Below are positions 43,909 through 59,300 of a stretch of DNA of 64,000 nucleotides, piece after piece. Every line of letters starts with the position of its first letter. The stretch's first letter is position 1. Under the pieces are notes generated by a model, which made no database searches, was not told the DNA's origin, and saw only the letters and a list, made by a program, of their open reading frames with translations. The DNA comes from Shouchella oshimensis (lineage in GTDB: Bacteria; Bacillota; Bacilli; Bacillales; Bacillaceae_D). Location of the stretch: positions 2,802,792 to 2,866,791 of the forward strand of contig NZ_KV917380.1 of the NCBI RefSeq assembly GCF_002019765.1, in the 5' to 3' direction. Both the position numbers and the translations under genes were made by a program.

Positions 43909-43980
43909 CTCCACAGGCAGGATTCGAACCTGCGACCGATCGGTTAACAGCCGATAGCTCTACCACTGAGCTACTGTGGA
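43909..43980 (-). tRNA. tRNA-Asn (anticodon GTT)
   Basis: Acceptor TCCACAG / CTGTGGA, anticodon loop CTGTTAA; first tRNA after the 5S gene. Confidence 0.96.
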
Positions 43981-43996
43981 AAATGTATTTATGTAA

Positions 43997-44112
43997 GCCT
44001 GGCAACGTCCTACTCTCACAGGGGGAAGCCCCCAACTACCATCGGCGCAAAAGAGCTTAACGACCGTGTTCGGCATGGGAACGGGTGTGACCTCTTTGCT
44101 ATTGCCACCAGA
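43997..44112 (-). rRNA. rrf: 5S ribosomal RNA
   Basis: About 116 bases. Helix I ends GTCTGGTGGC / GTTGCCAGGC and the conserved CCCATGCCGAACACGG loop are present on the minus strand. Ends are estimated from helix I. Confidence 0.95.
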
Positions 44113-44269
44113 CTTTGGTTTACTTCAGATAAGCGTCGGGCTTTTTTGTCAGTCCCTTGCTTCTCTTTGTAAAACTCATTCTAAAAGGGAATAGTCCCCT
44201 TCTTGTTAAAAAGAATCGGTGATTCTTTCAAAACTAAATCAAATCATCATACTCAAACTCAAGAAATTT

Positions 44270-49165
<4,896 letters not shown>

Positions 49166-49679
49166 GTTGACTTACACACGGATGTGTTGACTTCGACGTT
49201 GCAACATGGACGTTGCGATCTTAGTCGAAGATCCTAAGCTATTGCACAATTTAAAGCTGTGTCTAACTTCATTGACGAGATACCTTGTATCTCTTTTTAC
49301 GCTTGGCTTTTGTTCAGTTTTCAAAGAACTCGTTTTTGCGACTTCATGATCTTACCATATCGGTAATCATTTGGTCAATATCTTTTTTGTTTACGTCGTC
49401 GTTAGTGTGTTGCCCTGGCGACATGTAATAATATATCATGGTGATAAAAAGTCGTCAATACATTTTATAAACTTTTTTTAAAAACCTTATTTACTCTACT
49501 AAGAACATGTCTAATTTTATCTTAACCGTTAGCCAGTCAATTCATAAACTATAAACTAGCCACTATCGTAGTTAGAAACGAAAGAAAGATCGGTCATAAT
49601 TCTTAAAGGTTCTATGTTATACTATACCTGTATCAATGAATAGAATAAACCTTCTATACTAATTTGGAGGAAAAAGATT
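49166..49679. other. rRNA leader and ygzB upstream region
   Basis: 514 bases without a protein gene. It holds the 16S leader with a boxA-like stretch (GAGTTCTTTGAAAACTGAAC near 49312-49331), the rRNA promoter at 49430-49458, and the divergent upstream region of ygzB. TATACT (49620-49625 region) may be the ygzB -10 box; its -35 is unclear. Confidence 0.65.
49430..49458 (-). promoter_or_regulatory. rRNA operon promoter
   Basis: Minus strand TTGACG (49458-49453), 17-base spacer, TATATT (49435-49430). Only one such promoter is evident; many Bacillus rrn operons have two in tandem. Confidence 0.83.
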
Positions 49680-50045
49680 ATGGGCCTGAAATATTCAAAC
49701 AAAATAAATAAGATTCGCACCTTCGCTTTAAGTCTCGTTTTTATTGGCATCTTGATTATGTACATAGGTATATTCTTTCGAGACTATCCTGTTGTGATGG
49801 TTATAGCAATGATTCTTGGTTTGCTCGCAGTGATTGGAAGTACAGTTGTTTACTTCTTTATTGGCATGTTATCTACAAGAGCCGTTCCTGTTATCTGCCC
49901 TTCTTGCGAAAAACCAACAAAAGTATTAGGTAGAGTCGATGCTTGTATGCATTGTGATCAACCATTAACGATGGACCGTTCTCTAGAAGGTCGTGAATTT
50001 GATGAAACCTATAATGCAAAAAAACAAACTACCAATCAACCATAA
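49680..50045 (+). CDS. ygzB: YgzB family protein (UPF0295)
   Basis: 121 aa. Two membrane segments (about 14-34 and 39-63), then a zinc-ribbon-like domain [10 protein letters not shown] and [10 protein letters not shown] facing the cytoplasm. It matches B. subtilis YgzB in size, layout and position next to perR. ATG behind TTTGGAGGAAAAAG. Role unknown. Confidence 0.9.
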   Translation: MGLKYSNKINKIRTFALSLVFIGILIMYIGIFFRDYPVVMVIAMILGLLAVIGSTVVYFFIGMLSTRAVPVICPSCEKPTKVLGRVDACMHCDQPLTMDRSLEGREFDETYNAKKQTTNQP

Positions 50046-50050
50046 GGCAT

Positions 50051-50084
50051 AAAAAAGTCACTCTAACGTTAGAGTGACTTTTTT
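50051..50084. terminator. bidirectional terminator between ygzB and perR
   Basis: Perfect 34-base palindrome centred on TAACGTTA, arms AAAAAAGTCACTCTAAC and its complement. Confidence 0.92.
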
Positions 50085-50514
50085 AATGTGCCGTTTTGCA
50101 CGTAACACACGTGCCGTATATCTCCATTCTGTGGTTCTCAATCTCAAATCCAGTTACATGCTCAGCTAGCGTTTCAACTTCATCCAAACCCGGATAATGA
50201 AAATCAACGATCTTTCCACAGTTTTTACAAATCACATGATAATGATTTGTCGTGACGCAATCAAAACGGCTTGAGGAATCACCATAGGATAACTCTTTTA
50301 CAATGCCGACTTCTTTAAAAACGCGTAAATTATTGTAAACAGTCGCAACACTCATGTTAGGAAAGCGACCTTCTAAAGCTTTATAAATTTCATCTGCGGT
50401 TGGATGTGCTTTCGTCTCATATAAGAATTCAAGTATTGCATGACGCTGTGGAGTCATACGCACACGAGTGCTTTTTAGCGCATCAATTGCTTCTAACAAG
50501 CTATGATTGGCCAT
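50083..50514 (-). CDS. perR: peroxide-responsive repressor PerR
   Basis: 143 aa from ATG 50514, placed by GAGGG eight bases upstream. Fur-family winged helix ([37 protein letters not shown]), regulatory site residues in [18 protein letters not shown], and the second zinc pair GTCVTCK. His and Asp of the iron site ([12 protein letters not shown]) are present, as needed for iron-catalysed oxidation. It senses hydrogen peroxide and represses the oxidative-stress genes. A PerR-like box overlaps its own -10. Confidence 0.94.
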   Translation of the reverse strand: MANHSLLEAIDALKSTRVRMTPQRHAILEFLYETKAHPTADEIYKALEGRFPNMSVATVYNNLRVFKEVGIVKELSYGDSSSRFDCVTTNHYHVICKNCGKIVDFHYPGLDEVETLAEHVTGFEIENHRMEIYGTCVTCKTAH

Positions 50515-50552
50515 GGTCTGCACCCTCACTTTCAATAAAAACTATTCTTACT

Positions 50553-50589
50553 TTAGATTTATTATAAGTTGTAAACGCTCATTTAGCAA
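50553..50589 (-). promoter_or_regulatory. perR promoter with overlapping PerR box
   Basis: Minus strand TTGCTA (50589-50584), 17-base spacer, TATAAT (50566-50561). The 15-mer TTATAATAAATCTAA (50567-50553) matches the PerR box TTATAATnATTATAA at 12 of 14 fixed positions, so perR likely represses itself. Confidence 0.8.
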
Positions 50590-50602
50590 GTAACGATTAA
50601 TC

Positions 50603-50632
50603 AAAAAAAAGCCACCCTTTTCTAGAGTAGCT
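50603..50632 (-). terminator. intrinsic terminator of the hydroxyacid dehydrogenase/DarA-like operon
   Basis: AGCTACTC / GGGTGGCT (three wobble pairs), then eight T on the minus strand. Confidence 0.78.
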
Positions 50633-50641
50633 TCCAAACCG

Positions 50642-50944
50642 TTACGTTTGATCTTGTAATAGTAAAGGAGTGGCATTAGCCGCTGGTACAAGAAACGATG
50701 TATAGCGATGGGTTTTGCTCTCTTTACGCTGCTTTCGTTTTTCCACTTCTAAACACGCATTTTTTAATGATTGCTGTAGTTGGTCTACATCGGTTTCATG
50801 TACACCAAAAAGGAACGTCGTGCTTCCTTTTTTCAAAAAGCCGCCTGAGCTAGAGAGTTCTGTCATTCGGTAACCTTTCTCTCTAAGGTCTTTTTCTACA
50901 TAGTCCGCATAAAAGTCTTCTATTATACACACGAGCAATTTCAT
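50642..50944 (-). CDS. cyclic-di-AMP receptor (DarA/YaaQ family)
   Basis: 100 aa PII-like protein with the family loop ELSSSGGFLKKGSTTFLFGV, which in DarA binds cyclic di-AMP. It is a little shorter than DarA (109 aa). The usual darA lies beside tmk and holB, so this copy near perR is probably a second member. It follows the hydroxyacid dehydrogenase gene on the same strand with a 14-base gap. Ribosome site AAAGGAGGGG. Confidence 0.82.
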   Translation of the reverse strand: MKLLVCIIEDFYADYVEKDLREKGYRMTELSSSGGFLKKGSTTFLFGVHETDVDQLQQSLKNACLEVEKRKQRKESKTHRYTSFLVPAANATPLLLQDQT

Positions 50945-50958
50945 TGGTACCCCTCCTT

Positions 50959-51912
50959 TTAATATCCTTTCTTACTATGAACTTCATTAACAAAGTTCTC
51001 TTTTCCTTCTATAAAGAGTGAAAGATTTTCAACAAAAATTTTCAGTGCTCTCTCCATATAAAAAGAAGTGGATGCAGAAATATGAGGAGTGATCGTTACT
51101 GAATGATGTTCCCAAAGTGGGGATTCATCTGATAACGGTTCTTCATTAAAGACATCAAGATACGCATGGTCAATCATTTTTTTATCCAACATACGTATTA
51201 AATCAGCTTCTACTACAGCATTCCCTCTACCTAAGTTTATAAAAACTGCTCCTTGTTTAACAAGGCTAAATGCATCTTCATTTAAAATCTTTTTCGTATT
51301 CTCTGTAGCAGGGAGCACATTAATAAGAAAATCAGCTTGTTTTAACGCTGTCTCCCACTCACGCATAGAGACTACTTCATGGAAATGACGTACGGCTCTT
51401 CCGTCCGTATTAACTCCGATTGTTTTCATACCGAAAATGGCTGCTCGCTCTGCAATCTTACTCGCAATCGCCCCTGTACCAAGTAAAACAACGGTTAAGT
51501 CTGTAAGTTCTAATGGTTTTTGATTTCGAATCCAAGCCTTTTCTGCTTGTGCTTGACGATAGTCTCGCGCTCGTTTAACATAATCCAGCATCATCCACAT
51601 TGCGTGTTCTGACATTGGCGTCGCATGGATGCCACGGCTATTTGTAACAAGAATATTTCGATTAAGAATCTGTTCAAATGGAAGATGCTCAACGCCTGCC
51701 GACAAGACGTGAATCCATTTCAACTCTTTTGCCTGATTAAGTATTTCAGGAGTGACATCTTCACCAAATGTTACAAGTACAGTTGCGTCAGTAAAAGAGG
51801 TCACTTCTTTTATAGATGAAAAGAATTTAAAATGAACCTGCTCGTAAGTCTTTTTCAACTCACGTTGGCGTTCCTCTGTTTGATTAACAACGAATAGCAC
51901 CTGTTCGCTCAT
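50959..51912 (-). CDS. D-isomer-specific 2-hydroxyacid dehydrogenase
   Basis: 317 aa. Rossmann fingerprint VVLLGTGAIASKIAERAAIFG, then the catalytic Arg in NLGRGNAVVEADL, Glu in DVFNEEPLSDESPLW, and His in ITPHISASTSFYMER. It reduces a 2-keto acid to a D-2-hydroxyacid with NAD(P)H, or the reverse; the substrate is unknown. It overlaps the stop codon of... the bcp gene by four bases (ATGA), so expression is coupled to the peroxidase. Confidence 0.88.
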   Translation of the reverse strand: MSEQVLFVVNQTEERQRELKKTYEQVHFKFFSSIKEVTSFTDATVLVTFGEDVTPEILNQAKELKWIHVLSAGVEHLPFEQILNRNILVTNSRGIHATPMSEHAMWMMLDYVKRARDYRQAQAEKAWIRNQKPLELTDLTVVLLGTGAIASKIAERAAIFGMKTIGVNTDGRAVRHFHEVVSMREWETALKQADFLINVLPATENTKKILNEDAFSLVKQGAVFINLGRGNAVVEADLIRMLDKKMIDHAYLDVFNEEPLSDESPLWEHHSVTITPHISASTSFYMERALKIFVENLSLFIEGKENFVNEVHSKKGY

Positions 51913-52376
51913 GATGAAAGTCCTTTTACAAATTCTAAAACTTCATTAACGTGGTCTTTTACTCGAACACCACGCCATTCCTTCACAACAGTGAAATTCC
52001 TATCAATCACAAACGTAGAACGTACAATACCCATGTACTCTTTACCGAAGTTCTTTTTTAAGCGCCATACATCATATGCATTTGCAGCTTTTAATTCTTC
52101 ATCCGCTAACAACGGGAAAGACAGCCCATGCTTCTCCATAAACTTTTCGTGGCGGTCAACTGGATCTGGACTAATTCCTATAACTACTGCACCCTGCTCC
52201 TTAAACAACGCTGTTTGATCTCTAAAATCACATGCTTGAGTCGTGCAACCCGGCGTCATGTCTTTAGGGTAAAAATAAAGTACAATTGTCGAGCCTTTAT
52301 AATCAGATAAGGTAATCTCTTTATTCCCTGTTGCCGGAAGTGTTAGGTCTGGTGCTTCTTTTCCAATTAAGTTCAT
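51909..52376 (-). CDS. bcp: thiol peroxidase of the BCP/PrxQ type
   Basis: 155 aa thioredoxin-fold peroxiredoxin with DMTPGCTTQACDFRDQ: peroxidatic Cys followed five residues later by the resolving Cys, as in the E. coli BCP type. Reduces peroxides with thioredoxin. Corresponds to B. subtilis YgaF in the same neighbourhood (perR downstream, gsaB divergent). A lone gene upstream of the hydroxyacid dehydrogenase. Confidence 0.93.
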   Translation of the reverse strand: MNLIGKEAPDLTLPATGNKEITLSDYKGSTIVLYFYPKDMTPGCTTQACDFRDQTALFKEQGAVVIGISPDPVDRHEKFMEKHGLSFPLLADEELKAANAYDVWRLKKNFGKEYMGIVRSTFVIDRNFTVVKEWRGVRVKDHVNEVLEFVKGLSS

Positions 52377-52529
52377 TCATAATCCCCCATCTATACTTTT
52401 ATTCTAGCGTATCCGATTTTAAATGTTTCTTCAATAAAGAACGCCTGTTTACTTTTATTCTCACTTAAACGGTAACATATGCTATCATAGTTGGGTACAA
52501 AAAATGTGCAAACCACATTGGAGGGTTAT

Positions 52530-53834
52530 ATGAATCGCAATACATCCGAAAAACACTATAAAGAGGCACAAGACTTAATTGTAGGTGGCGTGAATAGCCC
52601 ATCCCGAGCTTACAAAGGTGTAGGTGGCGGAACACCTGTATTTATGGAACGAGGTGAAGGCGCTCATCTTTATGATGTTGATGGAAACAAATACATTGAC
52701 TATTTAGCTGCGTATGGCCCCATTATTACTGGCCATGCTCATCCAGACATTACTCAAGCCATTCAAGACCAAGCTGCAAAAGGCGTTTTGTACGGTACAC
52801 CAACACGACTCGAAAATGAGTTTGCTCACATACTAAAAGAGGCTATTCCTTCTTTAGAAAAAGTGCGCTTCGTTAATTCAGGCACAGAAGCTGTTATGAC
52901 GACCATTCGCGTAGCACGTGCTTATACTGGAAGAGAAAAAATCATTAAATTTGCTGGCTGCTACCATGGTCATTCTGATCTTGTCCTTGTAGCTGCAGGA
53001 TCAGGACCATCTACTTTAGGAACCCCCGATTCAGCTGGGGTTACAGAAGGGACTGCCAAAGAAGTCATTACAGTTCCATTTAACAACAGCGATGCTCTTA
53101 AAGAAGCATTAGATAAGTGGGGTTCTGAAACAGCTGCTGTTCTTGTAGAACCGATAGTCGGAAATTTTGGCATTGTTGAACCAGAACCTGGATTTCTTCA
53201 AAAAATAAATGAATTGACCCATGCAGCTGGCGCTCTCGTTATTTACGATGAGGTCATTACAGCATTTCGATTTATGTATGGAGGAGCCCAAGATCTTCTT
53301 CAAGTAAAACCGGATATGACTGCCTTAGGCAAAATCATTGGCGGCGGCCTTCCTATTGGCGCTTACGGTGGTAGAGTAGATATTATGGAGACAGTTGCTC
53401 CTCTTGGACCTGCTTATCAAGCAGGAACAATGGCAGGTAATCCAGCATCAATGACATCCGGTATCGCCTGTTTAAATGTATTGAAAGAAGAAGGAACTTA
53501 CGAAAAGCTAGATGAACTCGGCATGACACTCGAGGAAGGACTTTACCTCGCTGCAGCGAAAACAAATGTTCCGATTACCATTAATCGCTTGAAAGGTGCA
53601 TTGACGGTGTTTTTCACTGAAGAGCAGATAACCGATTACGACGGCGCCTCTAATACAAATGGAGAGCAGTTTAGCTTATTTTTTAAAGCCATGCTTGATC
53701 AAGGCATTCATTTAGCCCCGTCCAAATATGAGGCATGGTTTCTTACTACAGCGCATACACAGAAAGACATTGAAGAAACGATTACAGCCGCAGAAAAAGC
53801 ATTTAACATCGTTGCAAATCATTTTTATCAATAA
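52530..53834 (+). CDS. gsaB: glutamate-1-semialdehyde 2,1-aminomutase
   Basis: 434 aa from ATG 52530, chosen for GGAGGGTTAT upstream. PLP-dependent class III enzyme with [39 protein letters not shown] and the Schiff-base Lys in [18 protein letters not shown]. It makes 5-aminolevulinate for tetrapyrroles. This location matches the second copy, GsaB, of B. subtilis; the hem-operon copy would lie elsewhere. Confidence 0.93.
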   Translation: MNRNTSEKHYKEAQDLIVGGVNSPSRAYKGVGGGTPVFMERGEGAHLYDVDGNKYIDYLAAYGPIITGHAHPDITQAIQDQAAKGVLYGTPTRLENEFAHILKEAIPSLEKVRFVNSGTEAVMTTIRVARAYTGREKIIKFAGCYHGHSDLVLVAAGSGPSTLGTPDSAGVTEGTAKEVITVPFNNSDALKEALDKWGSETAAVLVEPIVGNFGIVEPEPGFLQKINELTHAAGALVIYDEVITAFRFMYGGAQDLLQVKPDMTALGKIIGGGLPIGAYGGRVDIMETVAPLGPAYQAGTMAGNPASMTSGIACLNVLKEEGTYEKLDELGMTLEEGLYLAAAKTNVPITINRLKGALTVFFTEEQITDYDGASNTNGEQFSLFFKAMLDQGIHLAPSKYEAWFLTTAHTQKDIEETITAAEKAFNIVANHFYQ

Positions 53835-53913
53835 TTGTGCGTATAAGGTTATCATTTTGTATAAGAGTAAGAGATATAAACAATGATGACTAAAAGAAAG
53901 GAAACATCCGTAC

Positions 53914-54975
53914 ATGAGACTTGGAGCACGGATATTAAAAACGGGATTAGCAGTTGTTTTAGCTCTTTATTTAGCACGATGGCTTGGCATTAGCCCACCA
54001 ACATTTGCAGCCATTGCTGCTGCTTTCGCAATTCAGCCGTCTTTATTTAGGACGTTACGAACCTTTAGCCATCAAGTTCAAGCCAACCTTATTGGCGCAA
54101 CCATTGGTGTTTTATTTGTCATGACGTTTGGGCACGAACCATTTGTTGTTGGGGTTGTTGTTACCCTCTCTATCGCCATCTTTATTAAGCTAAAACTTGA
54201 AGCGGCCATCATTCCAACAGCAATCGTGACGATTATTATTATAATGGAAAGCCCATCTGATAATTTTCTCCAGTTTGCCTCTGAACGCTTTATCCTTGTA
54301 CTAATCGGTATTGTAGCTGCTTTTCTTGTAAATTTAGCCTTTATCCCACCGAGGTATGAAAATAAAGTGTTTGATAAGGTGACAACTGTAACCGATGCGA
54401 TACAGGAGTGGTTAAATCTTCTTGCACGCCATGATGCGGATACAATCGCACTTAGAGAAGATATTAAACATCAACGTACAGAACTTGATAAAGCGAATAA
54501 TCTTTTCTCTTTATACCGAGAAGAGCGAAATTACTTTCGCGCCAAAACGTTCTCACAACGAAGAAGAGTTGTGGTTTTTAGACAAATGATCCAAACAACT
54601 GAGAAAGCGTATCAAGCTCTTGAAGCAATTGAAAAGCGATCTGAAGATTACTTGCAGCTGCCGGAAAATGTGCAAAGTCGTATTGAAGAACAAATTTTGT
54701 CACTAACTGATTATCATCAACGGATTATTTTACGTTATAACGGAAAAGTGAATACCCATGCAACTGATGAATATGTTGACGAAATTGAAAAAGGTCAATC
54801 AACAATGACCAATCTTTTTGTGACCCTCTATGAAGAAGAACAATTCGACTTGTCGCAATGGCACAGCTTTCTACCTGCCATTTCAGCATTAATTGAATAC
54901 CAGCAAGAGCTGGAGCATTTAGATACATTAGTAGAAAATCATCACACTCATGCCCCAGAAGATGAAAATCAATAA
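53914..54975 (+). CDS. ygaE: aromatic-acid-exporter/FUSC-like membrane protein YgaE
   Basis: 353 aa. Four to five membrane helices in the first 145 residues (GLAVVLALYLARWLGISPPT, FAAIAAAFAIQPSLFRTLRT), then a long cytoplasmic coiled domain with RGRERNYFRAKTF-like segments. This is the half-size FUSC/ArAE layout. In B. subtilis ygaE is next to gsaB as here. Transport role inferred from family; substrate unknown. Confidence 0.85.
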   Translation: MRLGARILKTGLAVVLALYLARWLGISPPTFAAIAAAFAIQPSLFRTLRTFSHQVQANLIGATIGVLFVMTFGHEPFVVGVVVTLSIAIFIKLKLEAAIIPTAIVTIIIIMESPSDNFLQFASERFILVLIGIVAAFLVNLAFIPPRYENKVFDKVTTVTDAIQEWLNLLARHDADTIALREDIKHQRTELDKANNLFSLYREERNYFRAKTFSQRRRVVVFRQMIQTTEKAYQALEAIEKRSEDYLQLPENVQSRIEEQILSLTDYHQRIILRYNGKVNTHATDEYVDEIEKGQSTMTNLFVTLYEEEQFDLSQWHSFLPAISALIEYQQELEHLDTLVENHHTHAPEDENQ

Positions 54976-55003
54976 AACCCAGGAGGTTCCCCTCCTGGGT
55001 TTT
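54974..55003. terminator. bidirectional terminator
   Basis: AAAACCCAGGAGG / CCTCCTGGGTTTT, a perfect 13-base stem with a TTCC loop between convergent ygaE and ygaD. Confidence 0.92.
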
Positions 55004-56744
55004 ATACTTCTTGTACACTGTAAAGCTTATAATAAGCACCTTGTGCCTGCATTAATTCTTGGTGTGTACCTTGTTCCTTTACCGTTCCGTCTTCAATTAC
55101 AACGATTTGATCTGCATTTGTAATAGTAGACAATCGATGAGCCACTATAAACGTTGTCCGGTCTTTCGCTAACTTTTCGAGTGCCTCTTGTATAAAATGC
55201 TCACTCTCTAGATCCAGAGCAGACGTTGCTTCATCAAATACAAGAATAGGCGGATTTTTCAAGAAAACACGTGCAATTGCAATTCGTTGCTTTTGCCCGC
55301 CAGAGAGCTTAACGCCTCTTTCCCCTACTTCTGTATCGTAACCATCTTCCAAGCCTAAAATAAAATCATGGGCGTTTGCTGCTTTTGCAGCCGTTATCAC
55401 TTCTTCATCTGTTGCATCTGGCTTTCCAATTTTAATATTCATTTTGACACTATCACTAAATAAAATATTGTCCTGTAACACCATACCAATGTGATCACGT
55501 AAAGTCCGTACTTCTAAATCACGAATGTCTTTACCATCAATTAGTATACGTCCAGCTGTCACATCATAAAAACGTGGAATTAAGCTGACCAATGTGCTTT
55601 TTCCGCCACCACTCATTCCGACAAGAGCAACAGTTTGTCCTGCTGGAATGTCTAATCGAATATCTTTCAGGATGGGGTGGTCATTCTCGCTATATGAAAA
55701 GGAGACACGATCAAACGTCATTTTTCCATCAACATGCGTCAGGGCTGTTGCACTTGGCTTGTCTGTTATATCATATTTCTCATCAATAAATTCAAACACT
55801 CGATCCATAGACGCAATGGATTGTGTTAATGTTGTGGACGAATTCACTAACCGACGTAATGGTCCATATAACCGTTCCATATAAAGCACGAATGCACTCA
55901 TAACACCAATTTCTAAACCATTCTGCAAGACAAATAGAGAAGAAACAAATAACACGAGTAGTGGAGCTATATCCGTGACTGTGTTTACAACTGCGAAGGT
56001 TTTAGCATTCCATTTTGTATGGTCAAGAGCTTTTGTTAAGAAGTTTTTGTTCCGGTGGGAAAATTGGTTTTGCTCATAATCCTCATTTGCAAAGCTTCGA
56101 ATAACATTCATCCCTTGAACACGTTCATGTAAATGACCTTGAACATCAGCTAATGCTTGTGATCGTACCCGAGTCAATTTTCGCAAATGCTGATAAAAAT
56201 ATTTAATTGAAAAACCATAAAACGGGAACATTGAAATGGCGACGAGCGTTAACCAAACATTTAAATTTAACATAATAATAATGGCAATCACAATGGTTGC
56301 TAAATCAAGCCATACGTTCATTAGACCTGTTATAACAAAATTCTTTGTTTGCTCTACGTCGTGAATAACACGAGAAATAATTTCTCCCACTTTACGATTA
56401 GAGTAAAATCGTAAGCTTAGCTTTTGTATATGGGTGAATAGATGATCGCGTATATCAAATAGAATATGGTTTCCAATCCACTGAGCAAAATATTGGCGGT
56501 AATATTCAATTGGTGGACGTAATACGATGAAAAGTACAGCCATTCCACCAAGTATCCAGTATAGTTGATTGTACTGATCATCCGTTGTCATCGTCTCGTT
56601 TAGTAAAATATCATCAATGATGTACATCATGGCTAGAGGGAATAAAAGCGGAATCCCAAATTTTAAGATGCCAATGATAATGGTAATACCAATTTGCTTT
56701 TTGTATGGTTTCACAAAAAACATATAACGTTTAATCGTATTCAA
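55002..56744 (-). CDS. ygaD: ABC exporter, fused membrane and ATPase domains (YgaD)
   Basis: 580 aa half-transporter. Six membrane helices (residues 1-310), then an NBD with GMSGGGKST (Walker A), [10 protein letters not shown] (Q-loop), [13 protein letters not shown] (signature), [16 protein letters not shown] (Walker B) and IVAHRLST. Works as a homodimer, probably on lipids or drugs. Position next to ygaC and ygaE matches B. subtilis YgaD. Confidence 0.92.
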   Translation of the reverse strand: MNTIKRYMFFVKPYKKQIGITIIIGILKFGIPLLFPLAMMYIIDDILLNETMTTDDQYNQLYWILGGMAVLFIVLRPPIEYYRQYFAQWIGNHILFDIRDHLFTHIQKLSLRFYSNRKVGEIISRVIHDVEQTKNFVITGLMNVWLDLATIVIAIIIMLNLNVWLTLVAISMFPFYGFSIKYFYQHLRKLTRVRSQALADVQGHLHERVQGMNVIRSFANEDYEQNQFSHRNKNFLTKALDHTKWNAKTFAVVNTVTDIAPLLVLFVSSLFVLQNGLEIGVMSAFVLYMERLYGPLRRLVNSSTTLTQSIASMDRVFEFIDEKYDITDKPSATALTHVDGKMTFDRVSFSYSENDHPILKDIRLDIPAGQTVALVGMSGGGKSTLVSLIPRFYDVTAGRILIDGKDIRDLEVRTLRDHIGMVLQDNILFSDSVKMNIKIGKPDATDEEVITAAKAANAHDFILGLEDGYDTEVGERGVKLSGGQKQRIAIARVFLKNPPILVFDEATSALDLESEHFIQEALEKLAKDRTTFIVAHRLSTITNADQIVVIEDGTVKEQGTHQELMQAQGAYYKLYSVQEV

Positions 56745-56764
56745 GTTAAACCTCTTTTCTCAGG

Positions 56765-56794
56765 AAAAAAGTAAGCTTGCTTTCACAAGCTCAC
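56765..56794 (-). terminator. intrinsic terminator of ygaC
   Basis: GTGAGCTTG / CAAGCTTAC (one wobble), six-base loop, then TTTTTT on the minus strand. Confidence 0.85.
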
Positions 56795-56796
56795 CT

Positions 56797-57324
56797 TTAC
56801 CGATATTGCAAATACCGTTCATACCAATTTTCAACAAATTGAGGTGCAAATGGACCCTTACGTTGATGAATCCAAGAAATTAATTCATCTACACTCCGTC
56901 TCAAGATCGCGTCAAGTTCAGGAGGATAATGCATTAATTTGCTATGCAGTTCATACTCATCTTCATCAAGCAGCTTCATCGTCATATCAGGATATACTTT
57001 AATATCCAAGTCATAATCAATATATTTAAGTGCTTCTTCATCCCATGTAAATGGTGTTCCAATATTGCAGTAGTAATAAATCCCATCTGCGCGAATCATA
57101 CCAATTGTATTAAACCATTGGTCCGCATCAAAATAACAAATCGCTGGTTCCCTTGTGCGCCAATGCCGACCATCAGATTCTCGTACAATGATTCGGTCAT
57201 TACCCGCAATCACTACTTTGGAAGACCCTTTTAAAATCGTTGTATCTTCCCATATTCGATGAAGCGTACCATTATGTTTATAACTTTGTATTTGGATGGT
57301 GCTGCCTTCCTTAGGAAAGCTCAT
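56797..57324 (-). CDS. ntdP: DUF402 nucleoside tri-/diphosphate phosphatase YgaC
   Basis: 175 aa, DUF402 fold: [18 protein letters not shown], then [19 protein letters not shown], and the metal-binding acidic cluster [14 protein letters not shown] with LDEDEYELH. The characterised homologue in Staphylococcus aureus (SA1684) hydrolyses nucleoside tri- and diphosphates. ATG behind GAAAGGAG. Same neighbourhood as B. subtilis ygaC. Confidence 0.88.
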   Translation of the reverse strand: MSFPKEGSTIQIQSYKHNGTLHRIWEDTTILKGSSKVVIAGNDRIIVRESDGRHWRTREPAICYFDADQWFNTIGMIRADGIYYYCNIGTPFTWDEEALKYIDYDLDIKVYPDMTMKLLDEDEYELHSKLMHYPPELDAILRRSVDELISWIHQRKGPFAPQFVENWYERYLQYR

Positions 57325-57458
57325 ACGTTTCTCCTTTCGGTGTTATTTTTACCAAATTGTTTACTATCCAACGCTACTCTACATTTATATTATACAATGT
57401 TCATACTTTATTTAAAACGTAAACACTCTATAACGCAAATATAGAAGGAATGTGACAG

Positions 57459-57495
57459 AAAAAAACACCTTTCTTCCGAATGGAAAAAGGTGTTC
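57459..57495 (-). terminator. intrinsic terminator of the SASP gene
   Basis: AACACCTTT / AAAGGTGTT arms and inner pairs TTCC / GGAA, with a run of seven T on the minus strand. Confidence 0.87.
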
Positions 57496-57506
57496 TTTCC
57501 CAACAA

Positions 57507-57662
57507 TTACTGTTGGTTTTTCTTAGAAGCTGACTGAGCGTTTTGCTCTTTCACTTCTTGTACATCTGTTTCACTTGCGAATTCAGCGTTGTACCCTTGT
57601 TCAGAAGCTTGGTTTTGCTTCTTCACTTGGTTTTTGTTTGTTTTAGATGCTTTGTTGTTCAT
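57507..57662 (-). CDS. sspE: gamma-type small acid-soluble spore protein
   Basis: 51 aa, Gln/Asn/Lys-rich, with EFASETDVQEV, the cleavage site of the germination protease GPR as found in SspE. ATG 57662 behind GGAGGTGATAACC. B. subtilis SspE (84 aa) has two such repeats; this one has a single site, so it is a half-length version. Stores amino acids in the spore core. The location next to fabL and ygaC fits sspE. Confidence 0.87.
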   Translation of the reverse strand: MNNKASKTNKNQVKKQNQASEQGYNAEFASETDVQEVKEQNAQSASKKNQQ

Positions 57663-57728
57663 GGTTATCACCTCCACGCTATTTAACTTTTCCCGAGGAG
57701 GTGATTTCTATACAAACATTTTTTGAAG

Positions 57729-58496
<768 letters not shown>

Positions 58497-58576
58497 TTAC
58501 TGTGTCTATTCGACTCATTATAACGTATAGGCACCGTTTATAACAGACAATCTAATAACAATAGGAGGGATACGCC

Positions 58577-58798
58577 ATGTATGTAGGAAGAGATTTATCT
58601 GAATTAGAAATGGTAAAGCCAGAAGATTGGACTGATAAAGAACTAGCCTTCTTTCACCACGGAATGCAACAAATGACTGCTTATCTAAACGTACAAGGAA
58701 ATTCAAAGCATAAAGCCATTATTGAAGAAATCGAAAAGCGTGGTGGACTTCATCAACAAGCTACATGGACCAGCGGGACAGAAGTTCATTATGATTAA
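58577..58798 (+). CDS. small conserved protein, YfhS-like
   Basis: 73 aa, soluble. The opening MYVGRDLSELEMVKPEDWTD and an amphipathic middle (AFFHHGMQQMTAYLNV) look like the small protein encoded beside fabL in B. subtilis (yfhS, 74 aa), which is the reason for the name. ATG behind AATAGGAGG. Followed 11 bases later by the next gene, so probably one operon. Role unknown, perhaps sporulation. Confidence 0.65.
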   Translation: MYVGRDLSELEMVKPEDWTDKELAFFHHGMQQMTAYLNVQGNSKHKAIIEEIEKRGGLHQQATWTSGTEVHYD

Positions 58799-58809
58799 GG
58801 AGCAAAACG

Positions 58810-59166
58810 ATGGATAATAGCAAACAACTTTACTACGTTAATCTAAATCCAATTAGTATGGACACGATTAGCTTAACAAAAGTAGATGATGGACAATTAA
58901 TTGAATACGAAATTTCTGCTACTGAAGCAGAAAAGGAAGAATTTGAACGGCTCCTTCGTGAAGTTCATAAGCACGATGTGGAGCTGGGAAACCTCTTTAG
59001 CTTTAAGCACTTTGATGATGTAACAGCTGATGCTGATAAAGACGAATATCAAACTGGTATGAATGATATATACGATCGACTTTATGCATTAGGAACAGAA
59101 GAAACCAAACAGAAAATTTCTGAAATCCATTTGCAAAACGAAGACGATACAACACCAGGTTTATAA
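58810..59166 (+). CDS. hypothetical protein, 118 aa
   Basis: Very acidic, soluble protein with a helical middle (ATEAEKEEFERLLREVHKHD) and C-terminal helix (GTEETKQKISEIHLQ). Family not recognised. Likely second gene of the operon that begins with the YfhS-like gene; AAGGAG lies just ahead of its ATG. Confidence 0.65.
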   Translation: MDNSKQLYYVNLNPISMDTISLTKVDDGQLIEYEISATEAEKEEFERLLREVHKHDVELGNLFSFKHFDDVTADADKDEYQTGMNDIYDRLYALGTEETKQKISEIHLQNEDDTTPGL

Positions 59167-59173
59167 TAGTCAA

Positions 59174-59227
59174 ACAGGGCTTTTCCATTTAAGTTCATTC
59201 GTAAACCTTTAGCGAATTAGCCCTGTC
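59174..59227. other. long hairpin between convergent genes
   Basis: ACAGGGCT / AGCCCTGT arms enclose a second hairpin (ATTCG / CGAAT). No T-run of note, so termination is uncertain. Confidence 0.45.
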
Positions 59228-59300
59228 TATCTATCGAGTACCTGACCTCCACACCGATCTAAGGGTGGTTGTCCGTTCATTCATTCGATTTCATCCCTAT

